A DNA stretch of 64,000 nt from Bettongia penicillata ogilbyi (lineage: Eukaryota > Chordata > Mammalia > Diprotodontia > Potoroidae), in NCBI GenBank assembly GCA_023548195.1, contig JAJHZJ010000575.1, positions 2,480,671 to 2,544,670 of the forward strand. Direction: 5' to 3'. The notes under the pieces are model-generated. The model did no database searches, was not told where the DNA came from, and worked only from the letters and a program-made list of their open reading frames with translations. The position numbers were made by a program, and so were the translations under genes. Of this stretch, positions 10,706 to 21,540 are shown in pieces. The stretch's first letter is position 1; every line of letters starts with the position of its first letter.

Positions 10706-11290
10706 TTTTGTCATCATATTCCCAGCATGTTCTACCTAACGCAGTCAGTTCTGGCAACTAGATCCAGTAGAGTCTTTAAAATAATTACTGATGCCTTTTT
10801 GGGTCACTGTTACTTCCACATAGCACAGCCACCAGAGATTCTTCCATCATAACAAAGAAATGAAACAAAACAAAAGAGCACATTGACCATGTCCAATAAT
10901 GTCTGTTCCATTCTATACCCATGGTTCCATACTTCTCTATCAAAAGGAGGGAAGGAGGTTTCTGAATCAGTCAGTCCTTAGGCATTAGTTTTGGGCTTGA
11001 CATTTGACTGGTTTGGATCTGATATCTCATCTTTTAATGCTGCTTGCCTTTACATTATTATGATCCCCAAAGAGTAACCTTAAAGTGCTAAATTTGCCTT
11101 TAAATAGTTCTGGAATTTAGTGAGCAGTTGCTCTAAAGTATAGCAGATTCACTTCATTTGGAGACTACTGATCAGGTTTTGCGGGGGAAGTGGTTCAATT
11201 GTAAGGCGGAATTTGCAAAGACCCAGTGAGCAAAAACAGTTTTTCAGGGTTGTTTTTGGCTGAGCTAATCTAGATCATTTCAAATCTGCT
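10706..11290. other. No gene recognised
   Basis: Unassigned sequence. The 69-codon plus-strand frame at 10643-10852 begins inside L2 and shows no known motif. Confidence 0.5.
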
Positions 11291-11291
11291 C

Positions 11292-11545
11292 TCTTGTTAT
11301 TGTTGAGCCGTGTCTGCCTCTTCATGACCCCATTTGGTGTTTTCTTGGCAAAGATACTGGTGTGGTTTGCCATTTCTTACTCCAGCTCATTTTACAGATG
11401 AGGAAACTGAGGCAAACAGGATGACATGACTTGCCCAGGGTCACACAACTAGTAAGTGTTTGAGGCTGGATTTGAACACATGAAGATGAGTCTTCCTGGG
11501 TCCAAGTCCAGTGCTTCATTTAGTATCCACCTAGATGCCCGCAAA
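11292..11545 (-). mobile_element. SINE, full length, Mar-type
   Basis: Antisense copy: 'tcatgaccccatttggtg', 'tttcttggcaaagatactgg', 'cattttacagatgaggaaac', 'gcccagggtcacacaac' and a head complement ending 'tccacctagatgccc'. About 250 bp, nearly complete. Confidence 0.9.
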
Positions 11546-12299
11546 CCTGCTCACCTACTTTGAAAACAGAAACAAAAAGACCCAGCAGTTATAGAGTTCA
11601 GTCTTTGACTTGGAGCTGAAAAGTCTGAGAAATTATGGGTTCTTTGTGACCCTGGGTCAGCCCCTTCATTAATTCTCGGAGCCTATCTATTTCACGAGGC
11701 TGTTGTTGGAGATGGTTTCGGAATTCCAGCAAGAGGAGCCTCTGTCTCTGAGGGTTCATTATCTCGACTTCAGAAGCAAAGTCTCCTGGTTCATGGTCTC
11801 TGTACCCAAAGGAGAGAGGATACTTGATCTGTTTCTGAGCATTTCTCAGTATCTAATCTAAGAGCAGAAAAAGAGCAATCTTTCAAATAAATCAAATCAT
11901 CCAAAAACCCCACACATGGTGTCCCAAGAAGAACTCTTGGTCCCACTCAGTCTTTTCATTCCCTTAACTAGAAATCTTTCCAAGCACCACAATTATTTTC
12001 CAGAAATGGAAGGTTTTTTTTGTTTTTTCCAAGGCACAACCCAAAGAACTTACTCTTCCACCAATAAAAACAATGCCAAGAATGAATTTTTTAAAGGGAG
12101 GCACCCACTTCTGACTTAGCACTCTTCGGTTCAGAGTCTGATTAATGTCCTTACTCTGTGTCCAAGTTACAGGCGCCGGCCAGAACCTCTGCTTAGACAA
12201 TATTCGCACCCACACTACATTGATTTCAGTACAAAGCATTATCAAATCTGACTTGGTCTAGGTGAAGCTAGATTTCAATGTCCAGTTCATTTAAATTCC

Positions 12300-12432
12300 A
12301 GAGTGACCAAGTAGAAAGGATGATGGGCTTGAAATTAGGCAACCTTGGGAGCAAATTCAGCCTCTGAAAGTTACTAGCTCTATCTAAGCTTCAATTTTCT
12401 CTTCCATAAAACTGAGCCACAGGACTGTGGGG
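12300..12432 (+). mobile_element. MIR-type SINE
   Basis: 'gggcttgaaattaggcaacc', 'agttactagctctatc' and 'ttttctcttccataaaac' give the MIR order in sense, degraded. Confidence 0.6.
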
Positions 12433-12439
12433 CAGTTCC

Positions 12440-12880
12440 ATCAATCAGTCAGTCAAGAAGCATTTATTCACGCTTGTTGTGTGATAGGAACTAAGTCAAG
12501 TGATAGGGATACAAAGAAAGGCAAAAACCCAATCCCAGCCCTGCAGGAGCTCCTATTTGTATTGCAAGGAGAGAGGAAGAAGGGAGAGAAAACATGCAAA
12601 CCACTATGTTCATACAAAATCCACACAGGGCAAATTGGCACTCATGTCACAGGGTAGGCACTGGGATAAAGAATGCCTGCACATGGCTTCTTGGAGAAAA
12701 TTAGGGTTAGGATCTAACCCTAACTCCTACCCTCCGACTCTTTCATTTGAGAATCAAAGGAAGGCAGGAGGTAGAAACGAGGAGGTAGAGAATTTCAGGT
12801 ATGGGAAACAATCAGTGAAAATGGGCAGAGATGGGAGCCGGAGCCCCTTGTGCCAGGAATAGCAAGGAGACCAGTCTCTC
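12440..12880 (-). mobile_element. LINE-2, 3' part
   Basis: Antisense L2 from its 3' terminus ('caagaagcatttattcac') through 'agggatacaaagaaaggcaa', 'ccctgcaggagctcc' and 'gccaggaatagcaaggag'. Open frames of 76 and 120 codons here are antisense to L2 and not genes. It holds the telomere-like palindrome at 12701-12723. Confidence 0.85.
12701..12723. repeat. Telomere-like inverted motif
   Basis: TTAGGGTTA (12701-12709), the 5-base centre GGATC, then TAACCCTAA (12715-12723). Two half-units of vertebrate telomere repeat face each other inside an L2. Confidence 0.8.
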
Positions 12881-13239
12881 AAATAAAGGCATGTCTGCCT
12901 TACAAATAAATAAGATAAATGAACAAATATTAATGCGACTGATGACTGAATAGTATTAACAGTATCATCATAGATGTTATTGCTCTACAGCTTGTAATGT
13001 TGGAGTCTGATGGTGCTGCCTGGGTGTGGATTGGCTATCTCCTTGGAAGTGCTGCCCACACTCACCTTGGTTCTCTGCTTTTACAACCTACTGAAAAATA
13101 GTCTGATACTTAACAAATGAACCAGGAGTATAGTGTGCAATACAAACTGGCCACCAGTCCTGTACTATCATCAGGGTTTATACCATATTTTGGCTTCACT
13201 ATTGGTCTAGGAACATGGACAAAGGAGACTGAAACCATT

Positions 13240-13445
13240 CCAGAGTAGAAAAATTATGGTAGAGTGGAGAGAATGCTAACTTGAAGTCAGAGGACACGGA
13301 CTCAAATCTGGATTCAACTATTTATTGCTGGTGTGACCTTGAGTGGTTGCTCATCTCTCTGGGTTTAAATTTCCTCCCCTGTAAAATGGGAAGGTTGGAG
13401 AAGTGGTAAGGGAGGTCCCTTCCAGCTCCAAATCTAGAATCTTGT
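13240..13445 (+). mobile_element. MIR-type SINE
   Basis: Near-complete sense copy: 'agtggagagaatgctaac', 'ttgaagtcagaggacac', 'tgtgaccttgagtggttg', 'cctcccctgtaaaatgggaa' and 'cccttccagctccaaatc'. Confidence 0.8.
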
Positions 13446-13534
13446 GGAATTTTAGCTTGATTATATCTGTGGTTCCCATTCCCACCCAACATTTGGGCAA
13501 TCTCTTTTCCATGGAACAGATTTATTTATAAGAC

Positions 13535-13788
13535 TTGTTTCTATTCTGTCATTTCAGTTGTGCTCAACTTTTTGTGACCCCATCTGAAGTTTTCTTGACA
13601 AAGATGCTGGAGTGATTTGCCATTTTCTTCCCCAGATAATTTTACAGATGAGGAAACTGAAGGAAACAAGGTGAAGTGACTTGCTCAGGGTGACACGGCT
13701 ACTGAGTGTCTGACACTGGATTGGAACTCAGGAAGATGAGTCTTCCTGCCTCGATCCACTGTGCCATGTAGCTACCCTTAATAAGGCT
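13535..13788 (-). mobile_element. SINE, full length, Mar-type
   Basis: Antisense: 'ttttgtgaccccatctgaag', 'ttcttgacaaagatgctgg', 'ttttacagatgaggaaactg', 'gacttgctcagggtgacac', ending in the head complement 'gatccactgtgccatgtagc'. Confidence 0.9.
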
Positions 13789-14177
13789 CAGACAAAGGAC
13801 TTTTTAGTAGAGATGAGATTAATTAAAACACCATGAAGTAACTATAAAAGAGCCAGACACGTAGCAAAACTGTCAAGAAAATATGTCCCTGATCATCTCC
13901 TACCATAATTCTCCTGGAGTGCCTGGGGCATTGGGAAAAGGATTAAGGGAAGGAATTACATGTTTGGAACTTGTCAAGACTGACTCAACAAGCAGCCTGA
14001 GAAAACAGGAAAGTAATGGGGATACCTCGGCTTCTAAGCTCCTCGGATTTCATGGCAGTTACAATCCCCTCTGGTCTTGCTCTTGTCTGGTCTTCTGATA
14101 TTAGTACATCTTATATGACTAGGCTCATGTGATTACACACACACACACACACGGTACTGGTGTTACATATACTTATA

Positions 14178-15020
14178 CACAAGGTATGAGTCTGCCTGAA
14201 GTTGGGGAAAGTGACCTGGCTACTGTCAGCCATGAATATGATGCAACTTTCCTGCTCTTCGTGGAAGCCCATCCAGAGGTCATCTGCCACTGCCCCAACC
14301 CCAATCTCTGATGCGCTTTGGCCAACTTGTGGTGATGGTCATGGCCTGCAGTTTTCAGGAGTCACTTGAAGAAGAAAAGAATGAGAAGGAGCTTAATGCC
14401 CGTATGACTGTATCAGTTGCTGATATTCTGAACCATGTGGCCAACCACAATGCCAATCTGGAATACTCTCCAGAACTACCTAAGAAAGGTAGCTACCCAG
14501 CCAATTCCCAGCCAAGAGGTCTTTAACACCTATGGCCAGATGCTAAGTGGCAGCTGGTCCTGATATATGGCTGCTGAACCACAGCCTGGGGACAGATGAC
14601 ACAGTTGACATTCAGATGGTGACAGCATGTGCAATGGTCCTACAGGGAACCACAACTGAAGCAGAGAGATGCCTGATGTGTGAGCACTGGGATTTCCTGT
14701 GCCACCTGGAGATGGTGAGTGCTTTGCATGCCAGTGAAGGAATTCTGGGAACTTGAGAAATAAGGTGGCTGGGAGGAAGATGATGGTGAGGAAGTCAGCT
14801 TAACACTAACAAATAAAACTCCTCCCAACTCAAAGCTCATGAAAGACACTCCTCTAAGCAGTGCACTGCTGACCCTGCAGGCTTATGCTGCAGCCTTGAA
14901 AAGTGAACAAGAACTGCTTAGCAACAAGAGGTCAAATACTTCTGGAGGAAAGAACAGTCCTTGCAGGTCTACTGCAGACAGAAGAGCATCTTGTAGCAGT
15001 TGCTGGAGCTGACCAGCCTC
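14178..15020 (+). pseudogene. SETD6: Processed pseudogene of SETD6 (lysine methyltransferase)
   Basis: Conceptual translation in shifting frames follows SETD6, the SET-domain enzyme that methylates RelA. Recognisable blocks in order: [16 protein letters not shown] (about 14195), [27 protein letters not shown] (14317-14370), [20 protein letters not shown] (14415-14475, the SET-domain core with its NH.N motif), DTVDIQMVT and TEAERC...WDFLC.LEMV (14598-14715), LCMPVKEFWELE (14721-14756), SLTLTN (near 14800), LLTLQAYAA...LLSNK (14868-14928), and a C-terminal ...LLELTS ending near 15013. It crosses several exon-sized lengths without introns, so it is a retrocopy. It is 5' truncated (the N-terminal third is absent), has several frameshifts and stops, and about 25 codons are missing between LEMV and LCMP. 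A GA-rich array follows. The comparison is to SETD6 from memory. Confidence 0.88.
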
Positions 15021-15205
15021 TCATCTGATGCCTTAGTCTCCATCCCTCCTCAAACCAGGGAAACAAATGAAAAACATTTGCTTCTCAAGCAGTTGTTTGG
15101 GTCTGCTGGGAACCCCCAAGGTCTGGACTTTGACTGTCGTAGTTTGGGTTGACTTTCTATTCATCCTATAGGAAATCCCTTGTAAAGAGAACCAGAGAAA
15201 CACAA

Positions 15206-15305
15206 TCAGAGAGAGAGAGACAGAGACAAAGAGAGAGAGAGACAGAGACAGAGAGAGACAGACAGATAGACAGAGAGACAGAGAGAGAGACAGACAGAGA
15301 CAGAC

Positions 15306-15350
<45 letters not shown>

Positions 15351-15371
15351 GAGAGACAGAGAGAGAGAGAT
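15206..15371. repeat. GA / GACA microsatellite
   Basis: Purine-rich array mixing GAGA and GACA/GATA units, directly downstream of the SETD6 retrocopy. It may have grown from an A-rich retrocopy tail. The Arg/Glu-rich frame through it (15149-15412) is an artefact. Confidence 0.9.
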
Positions 15372-15570
15372 GGGACCATGGGTCTAGGGTTAGAAGAAAC
15401 TTAAACTTTTGAGTTCTAGTCCTGTCATTTTATAGATGATGATACCAAGGCATAGAGAGATTAAGAGATTTACCCAGGAACTCATAGTTAATAAATGCTG
15501 AGGAGGGATTTAAACTAACCAGGTCTTTCTGACCCTACATCTAGAGCCCCACCTTTTAGACCATTTGGTT
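15372..15570 (-). mobile_element. MIR3-type SINE
   Basis: Antisense: 'cattttatagatgatgatac', 'gagatttacccaggaactc' and 'ccaggtctttctgaccc'. Confidence 0.65.
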
Positions 15571-15574
15571 TCTG

Positions 15575-16195
15575 CACCTTGGCACCATCTCCACTCTGGA
15601 TCTGCACCATGACTACCACGAATCTCCAAGATCTATCACATTTTCCCACTGGAGAATTCAACACTGGCTACAGCTACAGACCCTCAGCAGCCAGGAGTTT
15701 CAATCATTCTGTGGCTATTGACCATGGTTGCGCCCCGGGAGCTTCTGGTCCCAGACACTTCTTTAGTCCCACTTACATGGGACTTACATGGGGAAAACCT
15801 CCAGAAATATTTCTCTCAAGGAGTGAGAACCAGGCTTCTTGTGAAAACTCTCACTGTCTCCTAGCCGCCCCTGCAATTTGCCTTTGTCTCAGACTCATGC
15901 TCAGGTGGGCCTGATGTTTGAATGTGCTGAACTCCATGTACTATATGCCTTCTGAGGCCATGGCATGGAGCTGAATCTGGGTGCCAGCTTGGTAGAGCTT
16001 GCAATCCTCTTAAAAAGCCCTCTAGAATGTGGTATAACATTGACCCTGCTGAAGGAACACAAGTCTTGCCAAGTCCTACCAAGAAAAGATCTCAGGGTTC
16101 AGGGCCAAAGATGGATTGTCCAATTTCCAAGCAAGAGTCCAGAGATGAAAGCCTCAGCAGCAGGCTGAGCCCGGAGTGGTAACCTGAGACAATGA
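15575..16195 (+). other. Coding-like stretch, unidentified
   Basis: A plus-strand frame runs 111 codons from an ATG at 15579 to 15914. After it, other frames still read as low-stop, Ser/Pro/Lys-rich sequence up to about 16190. GC content is higher than in the flanks and no known repeat signature is seen. It could be a second decayed retrocopy next to the SETD6 one, or chance. I recognise no protein family. Confidence 0.3.
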
Positions 16196-17169
16196 ATTTT
16201 TTGGCCAAAGCTACTCTTGATGACTTTGAGTGACAGAGGGATTTCTCTTATCTACATGGGTGGAAGGATTGTTTGTTGAAGCTTGAGGTACTGAAGAGAT
16301 GTAGGTACATAACATCCAGAGGACTGACAATGAAACATGGCACCTGCCTTCCGACCGAGAGGTGCTGAATGAGACGCACAGCCTTGGATATGGTCAATAT
16401 GAGAATTTGGTTTGGTTGTATAGATTCATTACAAGGTTTTTGTTTTGTTTTCTTTTCTTCAACAGAAAGACTGGGCAGAAGGAAGAGAAAATGAATGCTT
16501 GTTAAGTGAAAAAAATAAGTTTAGTTTTTTTTTCCAAGTACAGGTGAAACTTTGGTTGAAGCTCTGCGTGGTCTCCACTGTAATGTTGTCTCATTCTCCC
16601 TAGTTGGTTTGTTGGCATAAGTCAAGGAAAGGAAGTTTGCTGGGCCTTGTATTCTCTACAGGGACATCTGGTTTCAAATTATTATGGGAGACAAAAACAT
16701 GAAGCACTTCCCTTCATTTGCAAGGCATCATGTTAGGGTGTCTATGGTTTATTGTAAGCTATTAATTAAGCAATTTTTCTTTTTAGAGTCAAAAAAGAAA
16801 ATGTCAAGTCAGAAAGAGCATATGATGAGGATTCAGGAGATAGGGCTTCAGATGGGGGAGGGGTGCGGTTGAATTAGATGTCACCAGCTCATACAGGCCT
16901 TCAGGAGATGATTGTGAATTTTTAACACAAGCATTCCGGTCTTGGAAACCAGAAAAGGCTACGAATCAGGACTTTATTATCTTACTGTTTGTTTAGATTT
17001 GAGAAAGTGATGGGGAAAATGCTGGTGATGCAGACTACGCTTTTAAAAAGTGTGTCATGAGTACATTTTTTCCCACTGTAAAGCCAGTTGTTAAACATTT
17101 GCCAGCATACTTTTAACTTTTGGCTCTGTTACTGCCTGAGATCTTGCATAAATTACATGTTCTCCATGG

Positions 17170-17170
<1 letters not shown>
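16196..17170. other. No gene recognised
   Basis: Unassigned sequence with a T-rich patch near 16437-16460 and a few homopolymer runs. No repeat family or convincing exon seen. Confidence 0.5.
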
Positions 17171-17171
<1 letters not shown>

Positions 17172-17209
<38 letters not shown>

Positions 17210-17350
17210 TACAAATATCTTTACATATTTCTATAGCTCAATCTACTTCTATTTCTATGTACATATATGTATGTGTGACATACATATATGTGTGTTAAAT
17301 ACATGTGTATGCATGTAAGTGTATAGATACATATGTATATATATATATGC
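17172..17350. repeat. AT and TATG-rich microsatellite
   Basis: A perfect AT run (about 17173-17205) followed by imperfect ATATGT/ACATAT repeats to 17350. Confidence 0.9.
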
Positions 17351-17920
17351 ATGCATTTACATGTTTCCTTGACTTCTGCTACCATCTCAAGAGACTCTCC
17401 TGTTTCTTCCTTTCACAAATTTAACATCTTAGAAGTGTAATAGTCTGTACTTTACCCCCTTCACTCCCTACAAGTTGATTCACCTTTCTACCATTTTGCT
17501 GAGATTATTTTCTATGGTCGTTTTTCACAGACCTTCTAATTACCAAATTCAATGACTTTTAACACCATCTTCATTGTCTCTGAATTTCTATACACTGGAC
17601 ATTACTAACCGATTTTTCCTTTGGGGAATTCCATTCTCCCCTGTCTTTCCAAGGGGAGACTGTTTCTTCTTCTACCCTATAACCACTTTCTCTCCATCTC
17701 TTTTTGTTGGATTGCATTTTCCCTATGATCTAAATGGAAGCATTTTCCAAATCTCTGTCCTTAACCGTTCTCCCCTCTTCTTTCCCATTAAAATCTTCCT
17801 TGGTGATCTCATTGGCATCCAAGGCTTGAACAATATAACCCCTTCATAGGTGAGTGATTTCCCTGGTATAGAGATTCCAGTGAGGAACACCCTCCACCAT
17901 GGGAAGTAGGCACCTCTCTG
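17351..17920. other. No gene recognised
   Basis: Pyrimidine-biased, unassigned. A 91-codon plus-strand frame (17574-17849) with Phe/Pro-rich content reflects the base bias. Confidence 0.45.
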
Positions 17921-17924
17921 AGAC

Positions 17925-18215
17925 TTAGATCTTAGACTTAGAGTCAATGATCTGCCCATGCCCACAAAGCCGGTGGGTCAGAGGAAGGACTTGAACCCAG
18001 GTCTTCCTGGTTTTAAGACTATCCCTCTGCCTTGACACCACTAATGATAATGCTAACATCAAAGGCCTGTCTATGCATACATGCGCACACACACAGCATG
18101 TTGTTAGCTCCTCACAACAACCCTGAAAAGGATATTGCTAAGCCCAATGTTCAAGTAAAGAAACTGAGGCTCAGACAGGTTAAGTGATTAGGGAAAGTAG
18201 GATTTGAGATGACCA
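17925..18215 (-). mobile_element. Two MIR-type SINE fragments
   Basis: 17960-18040: 'gaacccaggtcttcctgg' and 'ctgccttgacaccac'. 18100-18215: 'cctcacaacaaccctgaaaa', 'aaactgaggctcagacagg'. Both antisense, split by a CA-rich scrap at 18085-18096. Confidence 0.65.
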
Positions 18216-18239
18216 GTGTTCAGCCCTCCCCCATCATCT

Positions 18240-18485
18240 CCACCTGGTGGAGTTCAGCTCATGAGTCAAGCCTCCTCTCCGTGTCCCTCCTGCACTTGCT
18301 CCTCCTCTCCAGGTGCTCCCCAGGCTCCCTTGTTTTGTGATGATTTATGTGCTTGTCCTATCCTCATCCACCTCCCTTTGATCTGACTGTGTCTTGTTCA
18401 CTTTTGAATCTCCCTTCCTCCATCAAATTCCAGTCAACCTTAAAGAAAGCACATCTCCAATAAATGTTTATTGAACTGGTTAAGA
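18240..18485 (+). mobile_element. LINE-2 3' end (weak)
   Basis: Ends with 'caataaatgtttattgaact', a typical L2 terminus, preceded by C/T-rich sequence compatible with decayed ORF2. Only the last part is firm. Confidence 0.45.
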
Positions 18486-18629
18486 AAATTTCCATAGAAA
18501 CTCATTTTCATCTTGAAACTTTGGCTGTCCTCATGGGGGAAAAGGAGAAGCCTTCCACTTCAAGTTTCTCAAAAGAAGATTCTGACTCCAAATCTAACCC
18601 TCCCCCCACCTCCTTTTCCATTGTGTTAT

Positions 18630-18960
18630 CCCCTGTACAATCAGCTTCTTCATTTTACAGATGAGAGGATGGTGGTCACCCAGGCAGATCTGGGATTTAT
18701 AACCAGGTTTCCAGACTCAAAGTATCATGATTAATTATTCTATACTGCCTCTTTTCCAATGCCATTGGAAGGCAGGAAGATGCAGTGGAAAGCGGCCCTA
18801 GGTTTATATCCTGGCTCTGCCACTTACTACCTGTGTGACTTCAGGCAAATCATTTAACCCCTGTGCCCTATTTCCTTCCCCTATAATAAGAGAGGGTGAG
18901 ACTAGCCAACCTCAAAGGTCCTTCCCATCCTATGATCCTCTAAGTAACTCTGTAATTATT
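18630..18960. mobile_element. MIR-type SINEs, one in each orientation
   Basis: 18645-18735 is antisense ('cattttacagatgagagg', 'accaggtttccagactc'). 18770-18960 is a sense copy ('ctggctctgccacttactac', 'gtgtgacttcaggcaaatc', 'tccttcccatcctatgatc'). Confidence 0.7.
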
Positions 18961-20145
18961 CATCAGATAGTCGGTGGACTTCTAGTCGTTACGGTGTATT
19001 TCTTCTAACCTTGCCTTGCTTCAAGTTTTAGGGGGTTAAAGTGGTGATGTGGCCCCAGACAATTAGTCATCAGTGATGAAGAGGAAGCTAGCTGTCATTA
19101 CTCCATGCTTGAGCTTTAAAACAAAGTAAAATATACCCTTTTAGCAGAGATACAACAAAAGCAACTTCCCCTGGGATTTACAATGATTAACATATCATTT
19201 CATACCCATTGTCCCAAGCTGTGGATGACAAGAAATCTCCCATCCCTCTGTAGCATTTAATGAGAGAGACCCACGAAAGCAACCCTAGTATAAGCCATCA
19301 TATTTGCTTGGAAAACCATGTAGAAAATTAACAGTTAATAATCCTGAGAACAGTGGGAGGAAATTCATTGCCAGAACCATTTCCTAAGGAGGAGCAACCC
19401 ACATTGCTCTTGGGTGGGGCTGTGATATTTCATTGAATGAGGAAAAATATTGGGATGGATATTAGAAGTTCCTCTCTGATAATGCACTTTATTTTCTACT
19501 TAGAGGAGTCATAATTTGAACTTGCCCTTTGCTCTTTTACTAAAACAGGAATAATACTTCCCATCTTGTCCCTTCCTCTTCTTTCTGGATAGAAAAAAAT
19601 AGAAATTCAAAGTATAGACATTATAAAGTTTTAAAATTGGGAAATAATTTAGAGAGTAGCACTGTAAACCTCTGGTAACTGCTCCTAACTTAAAGTGGCA
19701 TAGGTCAAGCGCAAGGAGAAATTACCAGTTAGAGTTAAAGAATAATCATATAACACAAATTCAGCCAAGTCATAGCTCCTTCCACCAGTGAGAAGAGCAT
19801 CCTATGATACCAGGCTCCACCCCCCAGTTATGCTCATACATAAAAAGAAATGATTTCACTCCTTGGTAGTGCAGACAATGATGCTTCTGAAGAAGGGAAA
19901 AAGAGCCTGGCTTAACTATTAAAAAATCATAGAAATCTTTAATAACATAGGATTTCTGAGTGGTGAAGGACCTCACAGGCTATAGATCACAAAGGATAGC
20001 TCTATATGAATCCCTCTGAATTCTTATCCCTTTTGAAACTCTTATTGGACCTGTAAGTGATATGGAAGAAAAAAATGTAGTAGGGGAAGGAGGAGTGTGT
20101 TATATTTTATTTTTTGAAAGATTAGTGTTAATTAATTTTTCAAAA
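18961..20145. other. No gene recognised
   Basis: About 1.2 kb of moderately AT-rich sequence without a repeat signature I know. Short frames only. Confidence 0.5.
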
Positions 20146-20149
20146 ATAT

Positions 20150-20235
20150 TCATTACTCTTTTAATGGAAAGAGTATATGGATTTAGAATCAGATGACTGG
20201 TTCCAAACCCTGGCTCCACTACTTGATAATAGTAT
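20150..20235 (+). mobile_element. MIR-type SINE fragment
   Basis: 'ggatttagaatcagatgact' and 'accctggctccactacttga' in sense. Confidence 0.55.
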
Positions 20236-20264
20236 AGTTGCCAATATACATACATATATATATG

Positions 20265-20421
20265 TATATATCTTGCACCTCGTATGTGCATTACCTCATT
20301 AGGTGCTATCATTATCTGCGTTTATAGATGAGAACACTGAGGCAAACAGAGGTTAAATGACTTGTCACACAACTAGTAAATGTCTAAGTCCAGATTTGAA
20401 CGCAGGTCTTCTTGGCTCCAG
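20265..20421 (-). mobile_element. Older SINE, left part, split by a younger SINE
   Basis: Antisense: 'tttatagatgagaacactga', 'atgacttgtcacacaac', 'gaacgcaggtcttcttgg'. Its remainder lies at 20653-20705. Confidence 0.8.
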
Positions 20422-20652
20422 CATAGTTGAGTGGTGCAGGGCATAGAGTGTTGGGCCTGTAGTCAGTAAAACCTAAGTTCAAATCTAATCTCAGGTGCTT
20501 AGCAGTTGTGTGACCCTGGGCAAGTCACTTAACCTTGTTTGCCATAGTTTCCTCAACTGTAAAATGAGCTAAAAAGGAAATAGCAAACCATTCCAGTATC
20601 TTTGCCAAGAAAACCCCAAATGGGATCATGGAGAGTCAGACAGGAAAAACAA
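20422..20652 (+). mobile_element. Younger SINE inserted in the older one
   Basis: Sense Mar-type copy: 'ttgagtggtgcagggcatag', 'gtgtgaccctgggcaagtca', 'cctcaactgtaaaatgag', 'gtatctttgccaagaaaacc'. Flanked by near-identical 14-mers at 20408-20421 and 20653-20666 (12 of 14 bases match), read as the target-site duplication. Confidence 0.88.
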
Positions 20653-20705
20653 CTTCTTGACTCTAGGCACACTGCTTTATCCACTGTGCCACCTAGCCAA
20701 CTAAG
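20653..20705 (-). mobile_element. Older SINE, right part
   Basis: 'gctttatccactgtgccacc' and 'tagccaac' are the complement of the tRNA-like head, completing the element begun at 20265. Confidence 0.8.
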
Positions 20706-20860
20706 TGACTTGGGTTCAAACCCTAATTTTGTCACCTATTACCCATGGACAAGTCTCTTTCTCTCCCGGTAACTCAATTTCCTCTTCTCCAAACTGAGGA
20801 AATGGGATGCCCTGATAACTAAGGGCTCTTCCAACTGTAAGACAACTAATGACATTCCAC
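20706..20860 (+). mobile_element. MIR-type SINE, 3' two thirds
   Basis: 'gggttcaaaccctaattttg', 'atggacaagtctctttctc' and 'gggctcttccaactgtaag' in sense. Confidence 0.65.
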
Positions 20861-21119
20861 AACTTTATATAGTTTCATGGTCTTGCCTGCACTCATCATG
20901 GATCCAGTAATGAGCCTGTGAGTCATGAAAGCACAAGATAATTAGAGGGAGGAACAAAGGCTGCCTTAAATCTAAAAGTATAAATCGAACTTTCACGTGA
21001 ACAAAGGGTCATCTCACTGAAGGCAAACTGAAAACTACAGGGAAGAAGAACAGCCTTAAATCAACATTTTGATAGAGGCATTATTTCCTACCATTAGGCT
21101 AGGGAATATGGAAAAACAA

Positions 21120-21202
21120 TGTGAAGGAAAGAAAAAATAACGAAAGGGGAAAGAGAAGGAAAAAAAGGAGAAAGAGAAAGAACAGAAAAAGGAAAAAATT
21201 CT
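21120..21202. repeat. Purine-rich (A/G) tract
   Basis: More than 80 bases almost free of pyrimidines on the plus strand, with irregular GAAA and GGAAA units. Confidence 0.75.
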
Positions 21203-21242
21203 CTAACTTCTGCTCTTTTCATGTTTCCCACAACTAAATGTT

Positions 21243-21460
21243 CTAACAGGCTGATGCTTGTTTTTTTCTGGTTTCACACCCTGGAGAATCAGAAGCAATT
21301 GTGCTCAATAGATGTCGGATTTCCTCTGGTACATTTGCCAGAAGAACACAATCACTGGCCTTGATAGATTTATTTGGGCATGTATAGTGTACGTGGTAAT
21401 GTTTCCCCACAATATAACACCCACAGAAAGAAGACACAGCTGAATGCTGGCACTTTGCAG
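21243..21460 (-). other. Coding-like minus-strand stretch, unidentified
   Basis: An open frame of about 70 codons containing VGKHYHVHYTCPNKSIKASD and VLLANVPEEIRHLLS, which reads more like natural protein than most chance frames here. It has no ATG at its start and a stop just upstream. It might be an exon, a transposase relic or noise. No family recognised. Confidence 0.25.
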
Positions 21461-21540
21461 TCTACATTTCAAGGGGCTTAGCTTGGAGGTCGTCCCCTTC
21501 AGCTTAAGTCTGATAGAACTCACTTCTAGCTATGGGTTGT

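Noticed and set aside
12427..12862. 120-codon plus-strand frame
   Set aside because: Antisense to an L2 3' part.
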